Of a stretch of 64,000 bases of DNA, positions 43,495 through 52,750 are shown one piece after another. Below the pieces are notes generated by a model. The model searched no databases. It was given only the letters and a program-made list of their open reading frames with translations, and was not told the origin of the DNA. The stretch lies in assembly GCF_013204885.1 (NCBI RefSeq), contig NZ_JABMKX010000026.1:1-64000 (forward strand), written 5' to 3'. This stretch comes from Paenibacillus tritici. GTDB taxonomy: Bacteria > Bacillota > Bacilli > Paenibacillales > Paenibacillaceae. The position numbers and the translations under genes are program-made. Position 1 is the first letter of the stretch. The number at the start of each line of letters is the position of its first letter.

Positions 43495-44337
43495 TCAGCC
43501 TTTGCTTGAGCCTGCGGTCATGTTGACACTTTGCATAATCGTCCTTTGGGCCAGCAGGAAGACCAGGAGCAACGGGGCGATGGTGAAGGCGCTGGCGGCC
43601 ATGATGAGCGGCCATTTCAGTCCGTATGCACCTCCTTCCACGAAGAAGCTGCGCAGACCGGCCGAGACCAGCTGCAGGCTGGGGTCCTTCGTAATGAGCA
43701 TCGGCCAGAAATAATTATTGTACTGGTCAATGAAGGTAATCAGCGCCAGCACGGCGAACGATGATCTGGTGACGGGCACCAGTACGGTCCATAGAATCCG
43801 CATATGCGAGGCACCGTCCACTTCACCGGCCTCCACCAGCTCATGCGAGACCTGGAGGAAGGCTTGCCGGATCAGAAAGATGGCGAAGATACTCACAGAG
43901 TTGGAGAGAATCAGTCCCGCATAAGAGTTCAGCAGATGAAGCTCGGACAGGATCAGGTAGCCCGGCAGGTAGACTGCTGTAGCGGGAACCATATAACCGA
44001 ACAGAATCACTCCGGCAAAAACGCCCTTCAGGCGGAATTTCATATGCGTCAGCGCATAAGCCATCATCCCGGAATTGATGATCTGCAGGATGACAATGGA
44101 GCCTGCGACAAAGATACTGTTACCCATATATCTGGCGAACGGAGCCTCGTTCCAGGCTGCGGCGAAGTTCCCCCACAGAGGCACCTCGGGCCAGAGAGTG
44201 GGCGGGGAGCGCCAGATTTCATCATTGGTTTTGAGGGCGCTGGTGACCATCCAGTAGAACGGAAAGGCCATCAAGAGAGCCAGTGCGGCGAACAAAATCT
44301 GGCGGGCCAGCCCGCCGAGAGATGAGAGCATACGCAA
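43495..44337 (-). CDS. ABC transporter permease (UgpE-like)
   Basis: A 280-residue CUT1 permease with six helices; coupling loop HELVEAGEVDGASHMRILWT. The start is TTG 44337, ten bases after AAGGAGG; the ATG two codons later is farther away. Works with the permease at 44371-45276. Confidence 0.92.
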   Translation of the reverse strand: MRMLSSLGGLARQILFAALALLMAFPFYWMVTSALKTNDEIWRSPPTLWPEVPLWGNFAAAWNEAPFARYMGNSIFVAGSIVILQIINSGMMAYALTHMKFRLKGVFAGVILFGYMVPATAVYLPGYLILSELHLLNSYAGLILSNSVSIFAIFLIRQAFLQVSHELVEAGEVDGASHMRILWTVLVPVTRSSFAVLALITFIDQYNNYFWPMLITKDPSLQLVSAGLRSFFVEGGAYGLKWPLIMAASAFTIAPLLLVFLLAQRTIMQSVNMTAGSSKG

Positions 44338-44370
44338 AGCGGTGAGACCTCCTTGTGAATAATGAAGCTT

Positions 44371-45276
44371 CTATTGATAATGAGTAGTGCGCTTGCTGAT
44401 GCTGAATGAGAAGACAGACAGCAGCATACAGAGGAAGATCAGGACAACCGCTACAGATGAAGCTTCGCCGATCTGGAAGGATTCAAAGGCGGACTGATAA
44501 TACAGATACAGCAGCGTACGGGTGGAACCAGACGGACCGCCTTGGGTCAGCACATTGATCTGGTCATAGGCCTGAAGCGCCGAGATCAGTTGAACCACGA
44601 ACAGGAAGAGAGTGGTTGGCGAGATAAGCGGCAGCGTGATCCGCAGGAACTTCTGCAACGGACTTGCCCCGTCTAGATCCCCGGCTTCCAGCAGATCAGA
44701 GGGCACATTCCGCAGCGCCACCAGATAGAAGATCATTGCCCAGCCTACCGATTTCCAGATGGTCACCAGCAGGACGCCGGTTAATGCCCATTTGGGGTCT
44801 TGCAGCCAGCCGATAGACTCCAGGCCGAAGAAATTTAGTACAGCATTCGCAAGCCCGGCTTCAGGCTGATAAATCCAGGACCAGACGATCGAGACTGCTA
44901 CGGTTGGCGTCACCCAGGGCGAGAACAGCAGCACCTGATAGAGGGCGGAGCCTTTCAGCTTGCGGTTCATTAGGAGGGCGAGCCCTAGTCCCAGCAGGAT
45001 CACTGGCAGCACACTGCCGATACAGAAGAGCGCAGTGACTTTGAGCGCCTTGTAAAAAGCCGGGTTACTGAGCAGATCGGTATAATTCTGCAAGCCGACA
45101 AAGGTTTTCTCCGGGCTCATGAAATCCCATTCCGTGAAGCTGAGATACAGCACATACAGCAGCGGTGCGAGCCAGAACACAGCGAACGGGACCATGGCCG
45201 GCAGGGTGAACAGCACGGGCTTCAAGCCGCCGATAAACTTTGAACGTGTCATTTTCGTCCGGATTCCCCATTCCAT
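44371..45276 (-). CDS. ABC transporter permease (UgpA-like)
   Basis: First gene of the minus-strand operon, 301 residues, six helices, coupling loop SDLLEAGDLDGASPLQKFLR and LTQGGPSGSTRTLLYLYYQS as in UgpA. The start could be ATG 45276 or ATG 45252 eight codons later; neither has a strong ribosome site. The promoter candidate just upstream carries a palindrome in its spacer and is divergent from the GbsR-type gene. No ATPase gene is present. Confidence 0.9.
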   Translation of the reverse strand: MEWGIRTKMTRSKFIGGLKPVLFTLPAMVPFAVFWLAPLLYVLYLSFTEWDFMSPEKTFVGLQNYTDLLSNPAFYKALKVTALFCIGSVLPVILLGLGLALLMNRKLKGSALYQVLLFSPWVTPTVAVSIVWSWIYQPEAGLANAVLNFFGLESIGWLQDPKWALTGVLLVTIWKSVGWAMIFYLVALRNVPSDLLEAGDLDGASPLQKFLRITLPLISPTTLFLFVVQLISALQAYDQINVLTQGGPSGSTRTLLYLYYQSAFESFQIGEASSVAVVLIFLCMLLSVFSFSISKRTTHYQ

Positions 45277-45295
45277 TCACATTGTTTGATGCGAT

Positions 45296-45324
45296 ATAAT
45301 GCAGAGGCCAGTTCCTCTGTTCAA
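45296..45324 (-). promoter_or_regulatory. Candidate promoter with a palindrome in the spacer
   Basis: On the minus strand: -35 TTGAAC (45324-45319), a 17-base spacer that contains CAGAGG-6-CCTCTG, and -10 CATTAT (45301-45296). A dimeric repressor, perhaps the divergent GbsR-type protein, could bind there. This is inference. Confidence 0.45.
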
Positions 45325-45475
45325 AAAAAATTGTACACTCAACAAGCAGACCTATGGTCAAGCGGGAGTAAAGCCGAGTCGGAATTTGTGTAAAATTTGT
45401 AGAATGACTGCCTTAAAGCTTCAGTATTGTGTAATGTAGAGGGAACGATTCTATCCGAAAATGAGGTGCCACCTG

Positions 45476-46054
45476 ATGAAGCAGGCCGCATTTGGCGGGG
45501 ACAAGCCGCATCGTTCACCCCGGGAGCAACTGCTCGGCCCGATGATTGATGCCATAGCGCAGACGATGGATTTATATGGAGCGAATTATTCCTTCGGACA
45601 GCTGTACGGGGTGATGTTCTTTGAGGACAAGCCGATGACGCTGGAGGAAATGAAGCAGGTAATGAATATGAGCAAAAGCAACATGAGCTACGGTGTCCGC
45701 TCCCTGATCGCCTCCCGGATGGTAACGAAGCTGCCGGAGAAGCGTGAGCGGAAGGAGCTGTACACAGCGGAGACGGACTTCTTCCAGGCCTTCCGCAACT
45801 TCTTCACCCTGAAGCTTCAGCGGGAGATCGATGTGATGCAGGAAGCCATGGGGGCAGCAATGCCCGCGCTGGAGGCGCTGGCCCGCGCGGAGGACACTCC
45901 CGAAGAGGAGCGGCAGACCTGCCTCCGGGATCTGGAGAAGCTGAAACATGCGGCTGAATATTATGTTTGGCTGCAGCGCTTCGTGTCAGGACTTGCGGAA
46001 GGGGAGATCTTCGGCGGGGAGTTGCCGGGTGGAGGGGCGGAATATCAGCTATGA
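45476..46054 (+). CDS. GbsR-type transcriptional regulator (MarR-like)
   Basis: A 192-residue winged-helix regulator of the GbsR group: YSFGQLYGVMFFEDKPMTLE then the recognition region MNMSKSNMSYGVRSLIASRMV and a C-terminal helical dimerisation part. GbsR in B. subtilis senses choline and controls glycine-betaine genes. ATG 45476 follows GAGGTG at seven bases; an earlier in-frame ATG (45461) lacks one. It is divergent from the Ugp-type operon, its likely target. Its stop overlaps the ATG of a response regulator (ATGA), although the base composition changes sharply there. Confidence 0.88.
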   Translation: MKQAAFGGDKPHRSPREQLLGPMIDAIAQTMDLYGANYSFGQLYGVMFFEDKPMTLEEMKQVMNMSKSNMSYGVRSLIASRMVTKLPEKRERKELYTAETDFFQAFRNFFTLKLQREIDVMQEAMGAAMPALEALARAEDTPEEERQTCLRDLEKLKHAAEYYVWLQRFVSGLAEGEIFGGELPGGGAEYQL

Positions 46055-46725
46055 CCAATCAAATTTTGATCGTTGATGATGAGACGGATATTATTAAGCT
46101 GCTGCAAGATTATTTTGAGATCAATGGTTATCAGGTCTTAACCGCACGAAGTGGAACGGAGGCTTTGCAAAAGGTAGCGTATAGTCCAGACATTATTTTA
46201 TTGGATATTAATATGCAGGAGATTAATGGTCTTGAAGTGTGCGCCCGCATACGGGATTATGTATCCTGCCCTATTATATTCTTAACCGCCAAAATAGAAG
46301 AAATTGATAAAATCAATGGCTTTCGTGCCGGTGGTGATGATTATATCGTGAAGCCCTTCAGCATTGACGAGCTTGGAGCGAGGGTGGAGGCACATCTGCG
46401 CCGCGAGCAGAGACAGTCCATTAAGACACAAACCAAATTTTCAGAGGATTTAGTAATAGACTATTCTTCCAGAATGGTTTACTGCAAAGGATGTCCAATA
46501 TCTTTTGCCAAGAAAGAATTTGGGATCATTGAATTATTATCCATGAACAGCGGTCAAGTATTTGATAAGGAACATATTTTTGAAAGGGTCTGGGGCCTGG
46601 AGCATGAAGGAGACAGCGCCGTTGTTGCAGAGCATATCAGAAGAATCCGGGTTAAGTTCACTGAGGTTAGTGATCATGTATACATTTCAACAGTATGGGG
46701 TGTGGGCTATAAATGGGTAGGTTAA
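46051..46725 (+). CDS. OmpR-family response regulator
   Basis: A 224-residue regulator: receiver domain with Asp9-Asp10, phospho-acceptor Asp52 (ILLDINMQ) and Lys in VKPFS; winged-helix DNA-binding domain in the second half (MNSGQVFDKEHIFERVWG, EHIRRIRVKF). It starts in the ATGA overlap with the GbsR-type gene, and GGAGGGG lies some 15 bases upstream, rather far for a ribosome site. From here to 51590 codon use turns AT-rich (many AAA, ATT, TTA), unlike both flanks. It overlaps the kinase gene by 13 bases. Confidence 0.92.
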   Translation: MTNQILIVDDETDIIKLLQDYFEINGYQVLTARSGTEALQKVAYSPDIILLDINMQEINGLEVCARIRDYVSCPIIFLTAKIEEIDKINGFRAGGDDYIVKPFSIDELGARVEAHLRREQRQSIKTQTKFSEDLVIDYSSRMVYCKGCPISFAKKEFGIIELLSMNSGQVFDKEHIFERVWGLEHEGDSAVVAEHIRRIRVKFTEVSDHVYISTVWGVGYKWVG

Positions 46726-47900
46726 GACAAGGTTTTCGTAACTTATCCATCAGGGTGACATTTATGATCTATATGCTTATATTTGTACTTATTGCCGGAC
46801 TCCTTAGTGTGATTACCATTACTGGGGTAGGCCAGATACGTAATAATATGTTCCTGAAGTATAATGCGTCTTACACCTCAGCGGATATCGAGAACCCGGC
46901 AATTATCTATAATATGAAGGACTTCAATACAGACTATTCGTATAAAGATCAACAAATTATTAAGTTATGCAGTTTTCTGGACTCCTGGTCCATTTTGATA
47001 TTTTTTGGGTTGGCTACCTTGTTGGCCTCCTGGTTGTTTTACCATAATAAGCTCAAACAACCGATTAGGACTTTGCGCGAGGCTTCTCAAAAAATATCCG
47101 GCAACGACTTGAACTTTCATATTCCGCAAGCTAGTGAAGATGAGATGGGACAGCTATGCGGGTCTTTCGAGCGCATGAGAGCCGCGCTGGAGGATAATAA
47201 CCGTCAGATGTGGCGATCCATAGAGGATAGAAAACAGTTAAATGCAGCTTTTTCACATGATTTGCGGACACCACTGACAGTACTAAGAGGTTACGCGGAT
47301 TTTTTAAATAAATATCTGCCAGAAGATAAAATAAGCAAAGAGAAGCTGCTGGATACGATATCAACCATGAGTACACATATATTACGGCTGGAGAACTACG
47401 TGCAAATTATGGGCGAGGCCCAAAAACTCGACGATATCTCGGTAGCATGGACCAAAGTAGAGGTTTCCGTTTTTTTGGAACAACTAAGCAGTTTAGCTGA
47501 ATTTCTGGCACGGGAACAGTCACTGGAACTTTCATTTGAAAATCATATATCTGAACCATCTTTGTATTTGGATACAGGAATGGTTACCAGGATATACGAA
47601 AACCTGATTGCCAATTCCCTTCGTTATGCGAGTCAGACGATTTCTGTCCGATTTGAAATGGATGAGGGATTCTTTTCGATTACAGTCAGTGATGATGGCA
47701 AAGGGTTCTCAAGCCAGGATCTGAAGCTCGCTACCACTCCGTTTTATACTAGCAGGACGGAAGCTGAGGAGAGCCATTACGGCATGGGGTTGAATATTTG
47801 CAAGGTACTGGCTGAGAAGCTGGGGGGCGGTATTCAGCTAACAAACCACAAGTCAGGCGGCGCCTGTGTGAAAGTATGGATAATGCTGCACCAAAGTTGA
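46713..47900 (+). CDS. Sensor histidine kinase
   Basis: A 395-residue membrane kinase: helix at ~15-37, a short extracellular part of ~55 residues, second helix at ~92-112, HAMP linker, phospho-acceptor His182 in SHDLRTPLTVLRG, then ATPase motifs NLIANSLRYA, DDGKGF and HYGMGLNIC. The very short outside part is typical of kinases that sense membrane events or work through a partner transporter. Partner regulator is upstream, ABC genes downstream after a terminator-like hairpin. Confidence 0.92.
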   Translation: MGRLRQGFRNLSIRVTFMIYMLIFVLIAGLLSVITITGVGQIRNNMFLKYNASYTSADIENPAIIYNMKDFNTDYSYKDQQIIKLCSFLDSWSILIFFGLATLLASWLFYHNKLKQPIRTLREASQKISGNDLNFHIPQASEDEMGQLCGSFERMRAALEDNNRQMWRSIEDRKQLNAAFSHDLRTPLTVLRGYADFLNKYLPEDKISKEKLLDTISTMSTHILRLENYVQIMGEAQKLDDISVAWTKVEVSVFLEQLSSLAEFLAREQSLELSFENHISEPSLYLDTGMVTRIYENLIANSLRYASQTISVRFEMDEGFFSITVSDDGKGFSSQDLKLATTPFYTSRTEAEESHYGMGLNICKVLAEKLGGGIQLTNHKSGGACVKVWIMLHQS

Positions 47901-47921
47901 TAAAAAATAGATATTTATTGG

Positions 47922-47962
47922 ATATCCTTTCCTAGAGAACAACCTGGGGGAGGATATTTTTG
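47922..47962 (+). terminator. Possible attenuator between kinase and ABC genes
   Basis: ATATCCT and AGGATAT form a 7-pair stem with a 22-base loop followed by five Ts. The stem is weak, so partial read-through is likely. Confidence 0.5.
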
Positions 47963-47989
47963 TATCCATATATAAAGGGAGGCGCCGAT

Positions 47990-48664
47990 ATGATTCTGCA
48001 AGGGAAGAAATTGTGCAAATATTATGGCACTGGAGAGAGTCAAGTGAAGGCCATTCATGATGTGGATTTCGCTGTGGCAAAAGGGGAGTTTATTTCTATT
48101 GTCGGGCAGTCGGGTGCTGGAAAAAGCACATTAATGCACATTATTGGCGGCTTAGATGCACCTACTAGCGGTGAGGTCATCATCAATGGGACTTCTATTT
48201 ATACAATGCCAATGAGTCCATTAGCCGTATTTCGCCGCCGCCAGATCGGATTTGTGTTTCAGGCTTTTAATTTGGTACCCTCACTTAATGTGTGGGAGAA
48301 CATCATTTTACCCATCGGGCTGGATGGAAAGAAGGCAGAGGTTAGCTATATTGAAGATATATTAAATACTTTGGGGATCTATGAAAAACGGACCAGTCTG
48401 CCCACAGTATTGTCTGGCGGGCAGCAGCAAAGGGTAGCAATCGCACGCGCTTTGGCAGCCAGACCGGCTATTGTACTCGCAGATGAACCCACAGGAAATC
48501 TGGATAGCCGTTCCAGTAACAACGTGTTGGATCTGCTGCGTTTATCGGTTGAGAAATACAATCAGACTTTGATTGTTGTAACGCATAATGACGAAGTGGC
48601 GAAGCTTGCAGACCGGACGGTTCGGGTAGTAGACGGTTCCATTGCAGCAGAGGTAGAACAATGA
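47990..48664 (+). CDS. ABC transporter ATPase (MacB/LolD/BceA type)
   Basis: A 224-residue ATPase: Walker A GQSGAGKST (39-47), signature LSGGQQQRVAIARAL, Walker B IVLADEPTGNLD, switch His in VTHND. The family works with FtsX-type permeases, often to expel or detect peptide antibiotics, or in lipoprotein and cell-division roles. ATG 47990 follows GGGAGG at eight bases. It overlaps the permease gene by four bases (ATGA). Confidence 0.94.
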   Translation: MILQGKKLCKYYGTGESQVKAIHDVDFAVAKGEFISIVGQSGAGKSTLMHIIGGLDAPTSGEVIINGTSIYTMPMSPLAVFRRRQIGFVFQAFNLVPSLNVWENIILPIGLDGKKAEVSYIEDILNTLGIYEKRTSLPTVLSGGQQQRVAIARALAARPAIVLADEPTGNLDSRSSNNVLDLLRLSVEKYNQTLIVVTHNDEVAKLADRTVRVVDGSIAAEVEQ

Positions 48665-51087
48665 AAAATAGGATTTCGGTTCACCAGGTATCCCTAAAAA
48701 ATTTACGTCATCACAAAAGCAGGACAGTATTGACTGTAGGTACAGTTGCTTTAGCTGTAGCCCTGATTTTTGTAGTGCTGACTTATTTCTATTCCGATGA
48801 CCAGCGGAGTAAACGGGAAGCGACTAATGAACTAGGTGCCTATCATGTGCAATATGAGCATCTGTCACCGAAGCAGCAAGAAGAAATTGTGAATAATCCC
48901 AAGATCCAAAAACATTATCTTTCCTATAACAGTAAAAATGTTAAATCCGGCTTATTTGAAAAACTGAATATTAATATGGCTATAGGTTATATGGAAGGAA
49001 TTAATGCAGGGCTGATTCAATTAAGGGAAGGAAGAGCCCCGGTAACGGACGACGAAATGGTACTGGATAAGTGGGTCATAGAGGAAATGGGTTTTCCCTC
49101 CAAGCTGGGAGAAGTAATACCCTTAGATTTACAAATTAAGAGTACAGGGAAAACGGAATATATAACAAAAAGTTTTAAGCTGGTGGGCATTGTTGATGAT
49201 ATAGCTGTACGTAAGGCGGCTAGGGCCGGCCTAATGTTTATTTCCAAAACCCTCTCCCAGCGTTATAGTCCTGATCCGGATATTGTTATATTTGCTCTTT
49301 TAAATTCGGACTTCAATGCCACATCAACGGCACACAAAATTGGTGAGGGAGCTAAGTTACAAGAAGATCAAATCCAAATCAATGAGCGTTATAGCGGCGC
49401 ATATGAGCAGAATCCTGTATCTATTCTGAAAGCAGCCATAATTGTATTTGTAATTTTAATTAGTGCAGCCATGGTTATTTATAATATTTTCAATATATAT
49501 CTATCCGAGCAGATCCGTTTATTCGGGATGATGAAAGCGATAGGAATGACTCCTAAGCAACTACGGAGCATGATACTTACAGAAGGGCTTATTATTTCAC
49601 TGGCGGGCAGCTCCATGGGTCTTCTGTTGGGGGGAGGGGGAAGCACGGCATTCATTCCCTTCTTAGGAAATATGGCTAGTGGAAACTCCGCATTATATGT
49701 TGAATTGTCCCCTTATATTGCTTGTGCTGTTTTTGTTATGGGTCTGATTCTCGTTATGCTATCTGTTTATATGCCTGCTAGAAAAGTAGGAAGCCTTACA
49801 GAGATTGCAGCGATTCGTTATAATCCGGCTGGACCCCTGGGAAAGAGAAGCCTCGACACCAAGAGCAAATTGAAAAATTCAATTAGCGGGTTCTCCCTGG
49901 TGTCGGCACAGCTTATTCGATATCGTAAACGTACCTGGGTAACTGTAATATCCATTACGCTGACGGGTTTTATTTTTGTGGTCACAGGGAGTATCTTCAG
50001 TAGTATGAATATTGATAATATGGCTGGAAGTATGGTGCCTGGAGACTATAAACTAAGTGCTGCTAACCTTGACTCTGACGAACAACTCGATTTGTTGAAC
50101 GATAAGGTTATGCAGCAAGTGAAGACTATGCCTGGGGTCACAACTGTATTGACCGAAATGTATGATGTATTAATTTATAACAAGCAGGATGCAAACCTTC
50201 ATCTCAAGGACTTGGCAAGTATGAAAAACCCGGATATTCGAACGGATATCTATGCTTACGATGACGCCTTAATGACAAGTACACTCAAAAGGCTTGGGAA
50301 AGATGATTCTATGCTTACAGAACTGAGAAGTGGCGATAATCTCATTGCGGTCGCGGAAGATGGAGGGTACCAAGTGGGAGACAAAATACGATTGGCAAAG
50401 TTTGGCGAAGGACAGAAAGAACGTGTATTCACTATTGTTGGTGTATTGCCCAACTATGTTACGTATAAAGGTAATTCTTCAGATGGAGGAGTTCTTATTG
50501 CCCATCAGGACCTGTTTAAACGATTGGATCTGGATCAGCGTATCAAGCAGGTTAGCGTTCAAGTTAATGAAGGACAACAAGGGGAAGTGGAACGGAACTT
50601 AAAAGGCATTGCAACTGCTGATCGAAGAATAACATTCACTTCGTTCCAGGAGACTTATCAGGAGTTCAATGGAATGAAGAAAGTACTCCAGTTGGCGGCT
50701 AATAGCCTTACTTCAGCATTGCTGATTATCAGTATATTTAACTTAATTAATTCTAATTTGACCAGTATGTATGCCAGGAAGCGGGAAATTAGTTTAGTTG
50801 AAGCCATTGGCATGTCACGGAGTCAACTAACCATGCAGCTAGGCAGTGAAGGTTTCATTGTCATTCTGTTCAGCTTGTTAATCACCTTTTCATTGGGGAT
50901 ACCTGCCGGATACTTTGGCGTGGGAATGTTCAAGCAATCAGCCAGCTATGTTCAGTATCAATTGCCAATGGCAGCCATGCTGACCCTGGTATGCGCCTAT
51001 TGTACAGTTCAAGTGGTGACTACCTTCTATATGCAGTGGCGCCTCAGCAAGGAGAGCCTAATGGAACGAATCCGGTTTAGTGAATAA
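48661..51087 (+). CDS. FtsX-domain ABC permease
   Basis: An 808-residue permease with two similar halves: a first helix (~20-40), a ~210-residue outside domain, three helices (~255-385) forming an FtsX domain; then another helix (~425-445), a second outside domain (~450-680) and three final helices forming a second FtsX domain. Landmarks: IRLFGMMKAIGMTPKQLRSM and REISLVEAIGMSRSQLTMQL. This duplicated build differs from the ten-helix BceB with a single large outside domain. Partner of the ATPase just upstream; the kinase pair suggests peptide sensing. Confidence 0.9.
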   Translation: MKNRISVHQVSLKNLRHHKSRTVLTVGTVALAVALIFVVLTYFYSDDQRSKREATNELGAYHVQYEHLSPKQQEEIVNNPKIQKHYLSYNSKNVKSGLFEKLNINMAIGYMEGINAGLIQLREGRAPVTDDEMVLDKWVIEEMGFPSKLGEVIPLDLQIKSTGKTEYITKSFKLVGIVDDIAVRKAARAGLMFISKTLSQRYSPDPDIVIFALLNSDFNATSTAHKIGEGAKLQEDQIQINERYSGAYEQNPVSILKAAIIVFVILISAAMVIYNIFNIYLSEQIRLFGMMKAIGMTPKQLRSMILTEGLIISLAGSSMGLLLGGGGSTAFIPFLGNMASGNSALYVELSPYIACAVFVMGLILVMLSVYMPARKVGSLTEIAAIRYNPAGPLGKRSLDTKSKLKNSISGFSLVSAQLIRYRKRTWVTVISITLTGFIFVVTGSIFSSMNIDNMAGSMVPGDYKLSAANLDSDEQLDLLNDKVMQQVKTMPGVTTVLTEMYDVLIYNKQDANLHLKDLASMKNPDIRTDIYAYDDALMTSTLKRLGKDDSMLTELRSGDNLIAVAEDGGYQVGDKIRLAKFGEGQKERVFTIVGVLPNYVTYKGNSSDGGVLIAHQDLFKRLDLDQRIKQVSVQVNEGQQGEVERNLKGIATADRRITFTSFQETYQEFNGMKKVLQLAANSLTSALLIISIFNLINSNLTSMYARKREISLVEAIGMSRSQLTMQLGSEGFIVILFSLLITFSLGIPAGYFGVGMFKQSASYVQYQLPMAAMLTLVCAYCTVQVVTTFYMQWRLSKESLMERIRFSE

Positions 51088-51131
51088 ATGAGGGAAAGCA
51101 AATAACTGAATTTTATAGGAGGACTATAACT

Positions 51132-51590
51132 GTGCATCAGTATAAAGTGAAATTTACAAAACCTTGCTACGGTTGCTTAATTGTATTCATCTTGATTGCA
51201 CTTTCCTTAACAGCATGCGGAACGAACAAGGGAGAAGGTATTGCTCCTGAGTATAATGGCGTAAAGTACACAGGACAAGGTACTTTGGAAACAAAAGTTA
51301 ATGTGGTTATTTACAATGAAGATGAGGTTCTATTTCTGCAGACGGTTAAGGTTATTGATGATCACCCTACAGTGTGGAAAGCACTTCAGGCCATCTCAGA
51401 CCATGCTGAACAGGGGATGACAATCGAAAAGGATCAGAAAGGACAAATAGTTAAGGTGGATGAGATAGAGAATAATCAAACTAACCAATGGAAGCTATTT
51501 ATAAACAACGTCATTGAAGATGGAGATATAACGAATATAGGAATTAATGAGGAGCAGCCGCTGACATTGAGATACACAGCAGATTCTTAG
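51132..51590 (+). CDS. Small lipoprotein with a DUF4430-like domain
   Basis: A 152-residue lipoprotein: lipobox LTAC with Cys29, then a ~110-residue domain ending NQWKLFINNVIEDGDITNIG...LTLRY, which resembles DUF4430 (the transcobalamin C-terminal fold, W.L.VN....GD.I...Y). Start is GTG 51132, ten bases after AGGAGG. It is the last gene of the AT-rich module and probably an accessory surface protein of the transporter; its ligand is unknown. Confidence 0.7.
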   Translation: MHQYKVKFTKPCYGCLIVFILIALSLTACGTNKGEGIAPEYNGVKYTGQGTLETKVNVVIYNEDEVLFLQTVKVIDDHPTVWKALQAISDHAEQGMTIEKDQKGQIVKVDEIENNQTNQWKLFINNVIEDGDITNIGINEEQPLTLRYTADS

Positions 51591-51632
51591 AGTATAATGT
51601 GATTTTAGCAACAGAGAGAAGGAGGATGCTGC

Positions 51633-52595
51633 ATGAAGCAGAAATCGAAAGTCAATTCGGTATACGCAGTAGGGACTGCGCTATTATTTGTTTACTTATT
51701 TTGGGGAGGTACCTATGTCGGCATGAAGATTGCCATCGAGACGATGCCGCCTTTTCTGATGGCAGGTGTCCGCTTTTTTGCGGCGGGTGTGGTGCTGTAT
51801 ATTATTGCAAGATTAAGCGGGGCGAAGTGTCCAGCCGGGCGTGAATGGCGGTCCTCTGCTATTGTTGGCGCATTGCTGCTGCTTGGGGGCAACGGGGTGG
51901 TGGCCTGGTCAGAGCAAAGAGTCTCTTCATCCATCGCTTCATTAATCGTGGCCGCCGTTCCTGTCTGGATGATGCTGATGGGCTGGTTTGGCCGAGGCGG
52001 CAAACGTCCGACTGCCGGTGTCATCGCCGGAATTGTACTTGGACTCCTCGGCATCGCCGTACTGGTCTTCCAGCCGGGGAAGGGGGAGACGGGCACTGCT
52101 ACCGATCTGTTCGGAATTATTACCGTGCTGGCAGCTTCCATCAGCTGGGCCGTAGGGTCGATGTACTCCCGAAGCGCGGCCATGCCGGGTTCACCCTTGA
52201 TGGCGACAGCGGCGCAGATGCTAACAGGAGGCGCGCTGCTGGTGATATTCTCTTATTTTACCGGCGACTGGTCCACACTTAATATCTCCGGCATTTCTAT
52301 GCGATCGTATCTGGCTCTGGCCTACCTGATCACATTCGGCTCCATTGTTGGTTACACGGCCTACATCTGGTTGCTTAAGAATGCTGACGCTGCACTCGTC
52401 TCCACTTACGCCTTCGTTAATCCGGTAGTGGCGGTGCTGCTTGGCTGGCTGCTGGTTGGTGAACAGCTTACCTTGAACACCCTGATCGCTGCTGTCATCA
52501 TTATCGGGGCTGTGGTTTTGGTGACTGTTTTTCGCGGCAAGCCAGAGCGGGCGGATACTCAAGCAGCGCTTGATATACAAGGGCAGCAGCAGTAA
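51633..52595 (+). CDS. EamA/DMT-family transporter
   Basis: A 320-residue protein with ten helices in two similar EamA halves (LFWGGTYVGMKIAIETMPPF; ISWAVGSMYSRSAAMPGSP), ending with a hydrophilic tail. Members export metabolites such as amino acids or nucleotides precursors; the substrate cannot be told. AGAAGGAGG precedes ATG 51633. GC content returns to the surrounding level here, marking the end of the AT-rich module. Confidence 0.92.
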   Translation: MKQKSKVNSVYAVGTALLFVYLFWGGTYVGMKIAIETMPPFLMAGVRFFAAGVVLYIIARLSGAKCPAGREWRSSAIVGALLLLGGNGVVAWSEQRVSSSIASLIVAAVPVWMMLMGWFGRGGKRPTAGVIAGIVLGLLGIAVLVFQPGKGETGTATDLFGIITVLAASISWAVGSMYSRSAAMPGSPLMATAAQMLTGGALLVIFSYFTGDWSTLNISGISMRSYLALAYLITFGSIVGYTAYIWLLKNADAALVSTYAFVNPVVAVLLGWLLVGEQLTLNTLIAAVIIIGAVVLVTVFRGKPERADTQAALDIQGQQQ

Positions 52596-52750
52596 GTACA
52601 CTTAGAGCCTGGGAACAGCCGCCTGTAGTCGTGCAAGCGTCCCCGACTAAGGTCCAGTACATAAAACCGTCCACAGTCTGTTTTGAAAATCTGAGGATTG
52701 CCCTAGAATAAGGATATAAGAAAGAGATCAGCGAAAGGCGGTGATAAACA

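Noticed and set aside
42150..43526. 458-codon plus-strand frame opposite the UgpB-like gene
   Set aside because: Antisense to a clear lipoprotein gene and without a family signature.
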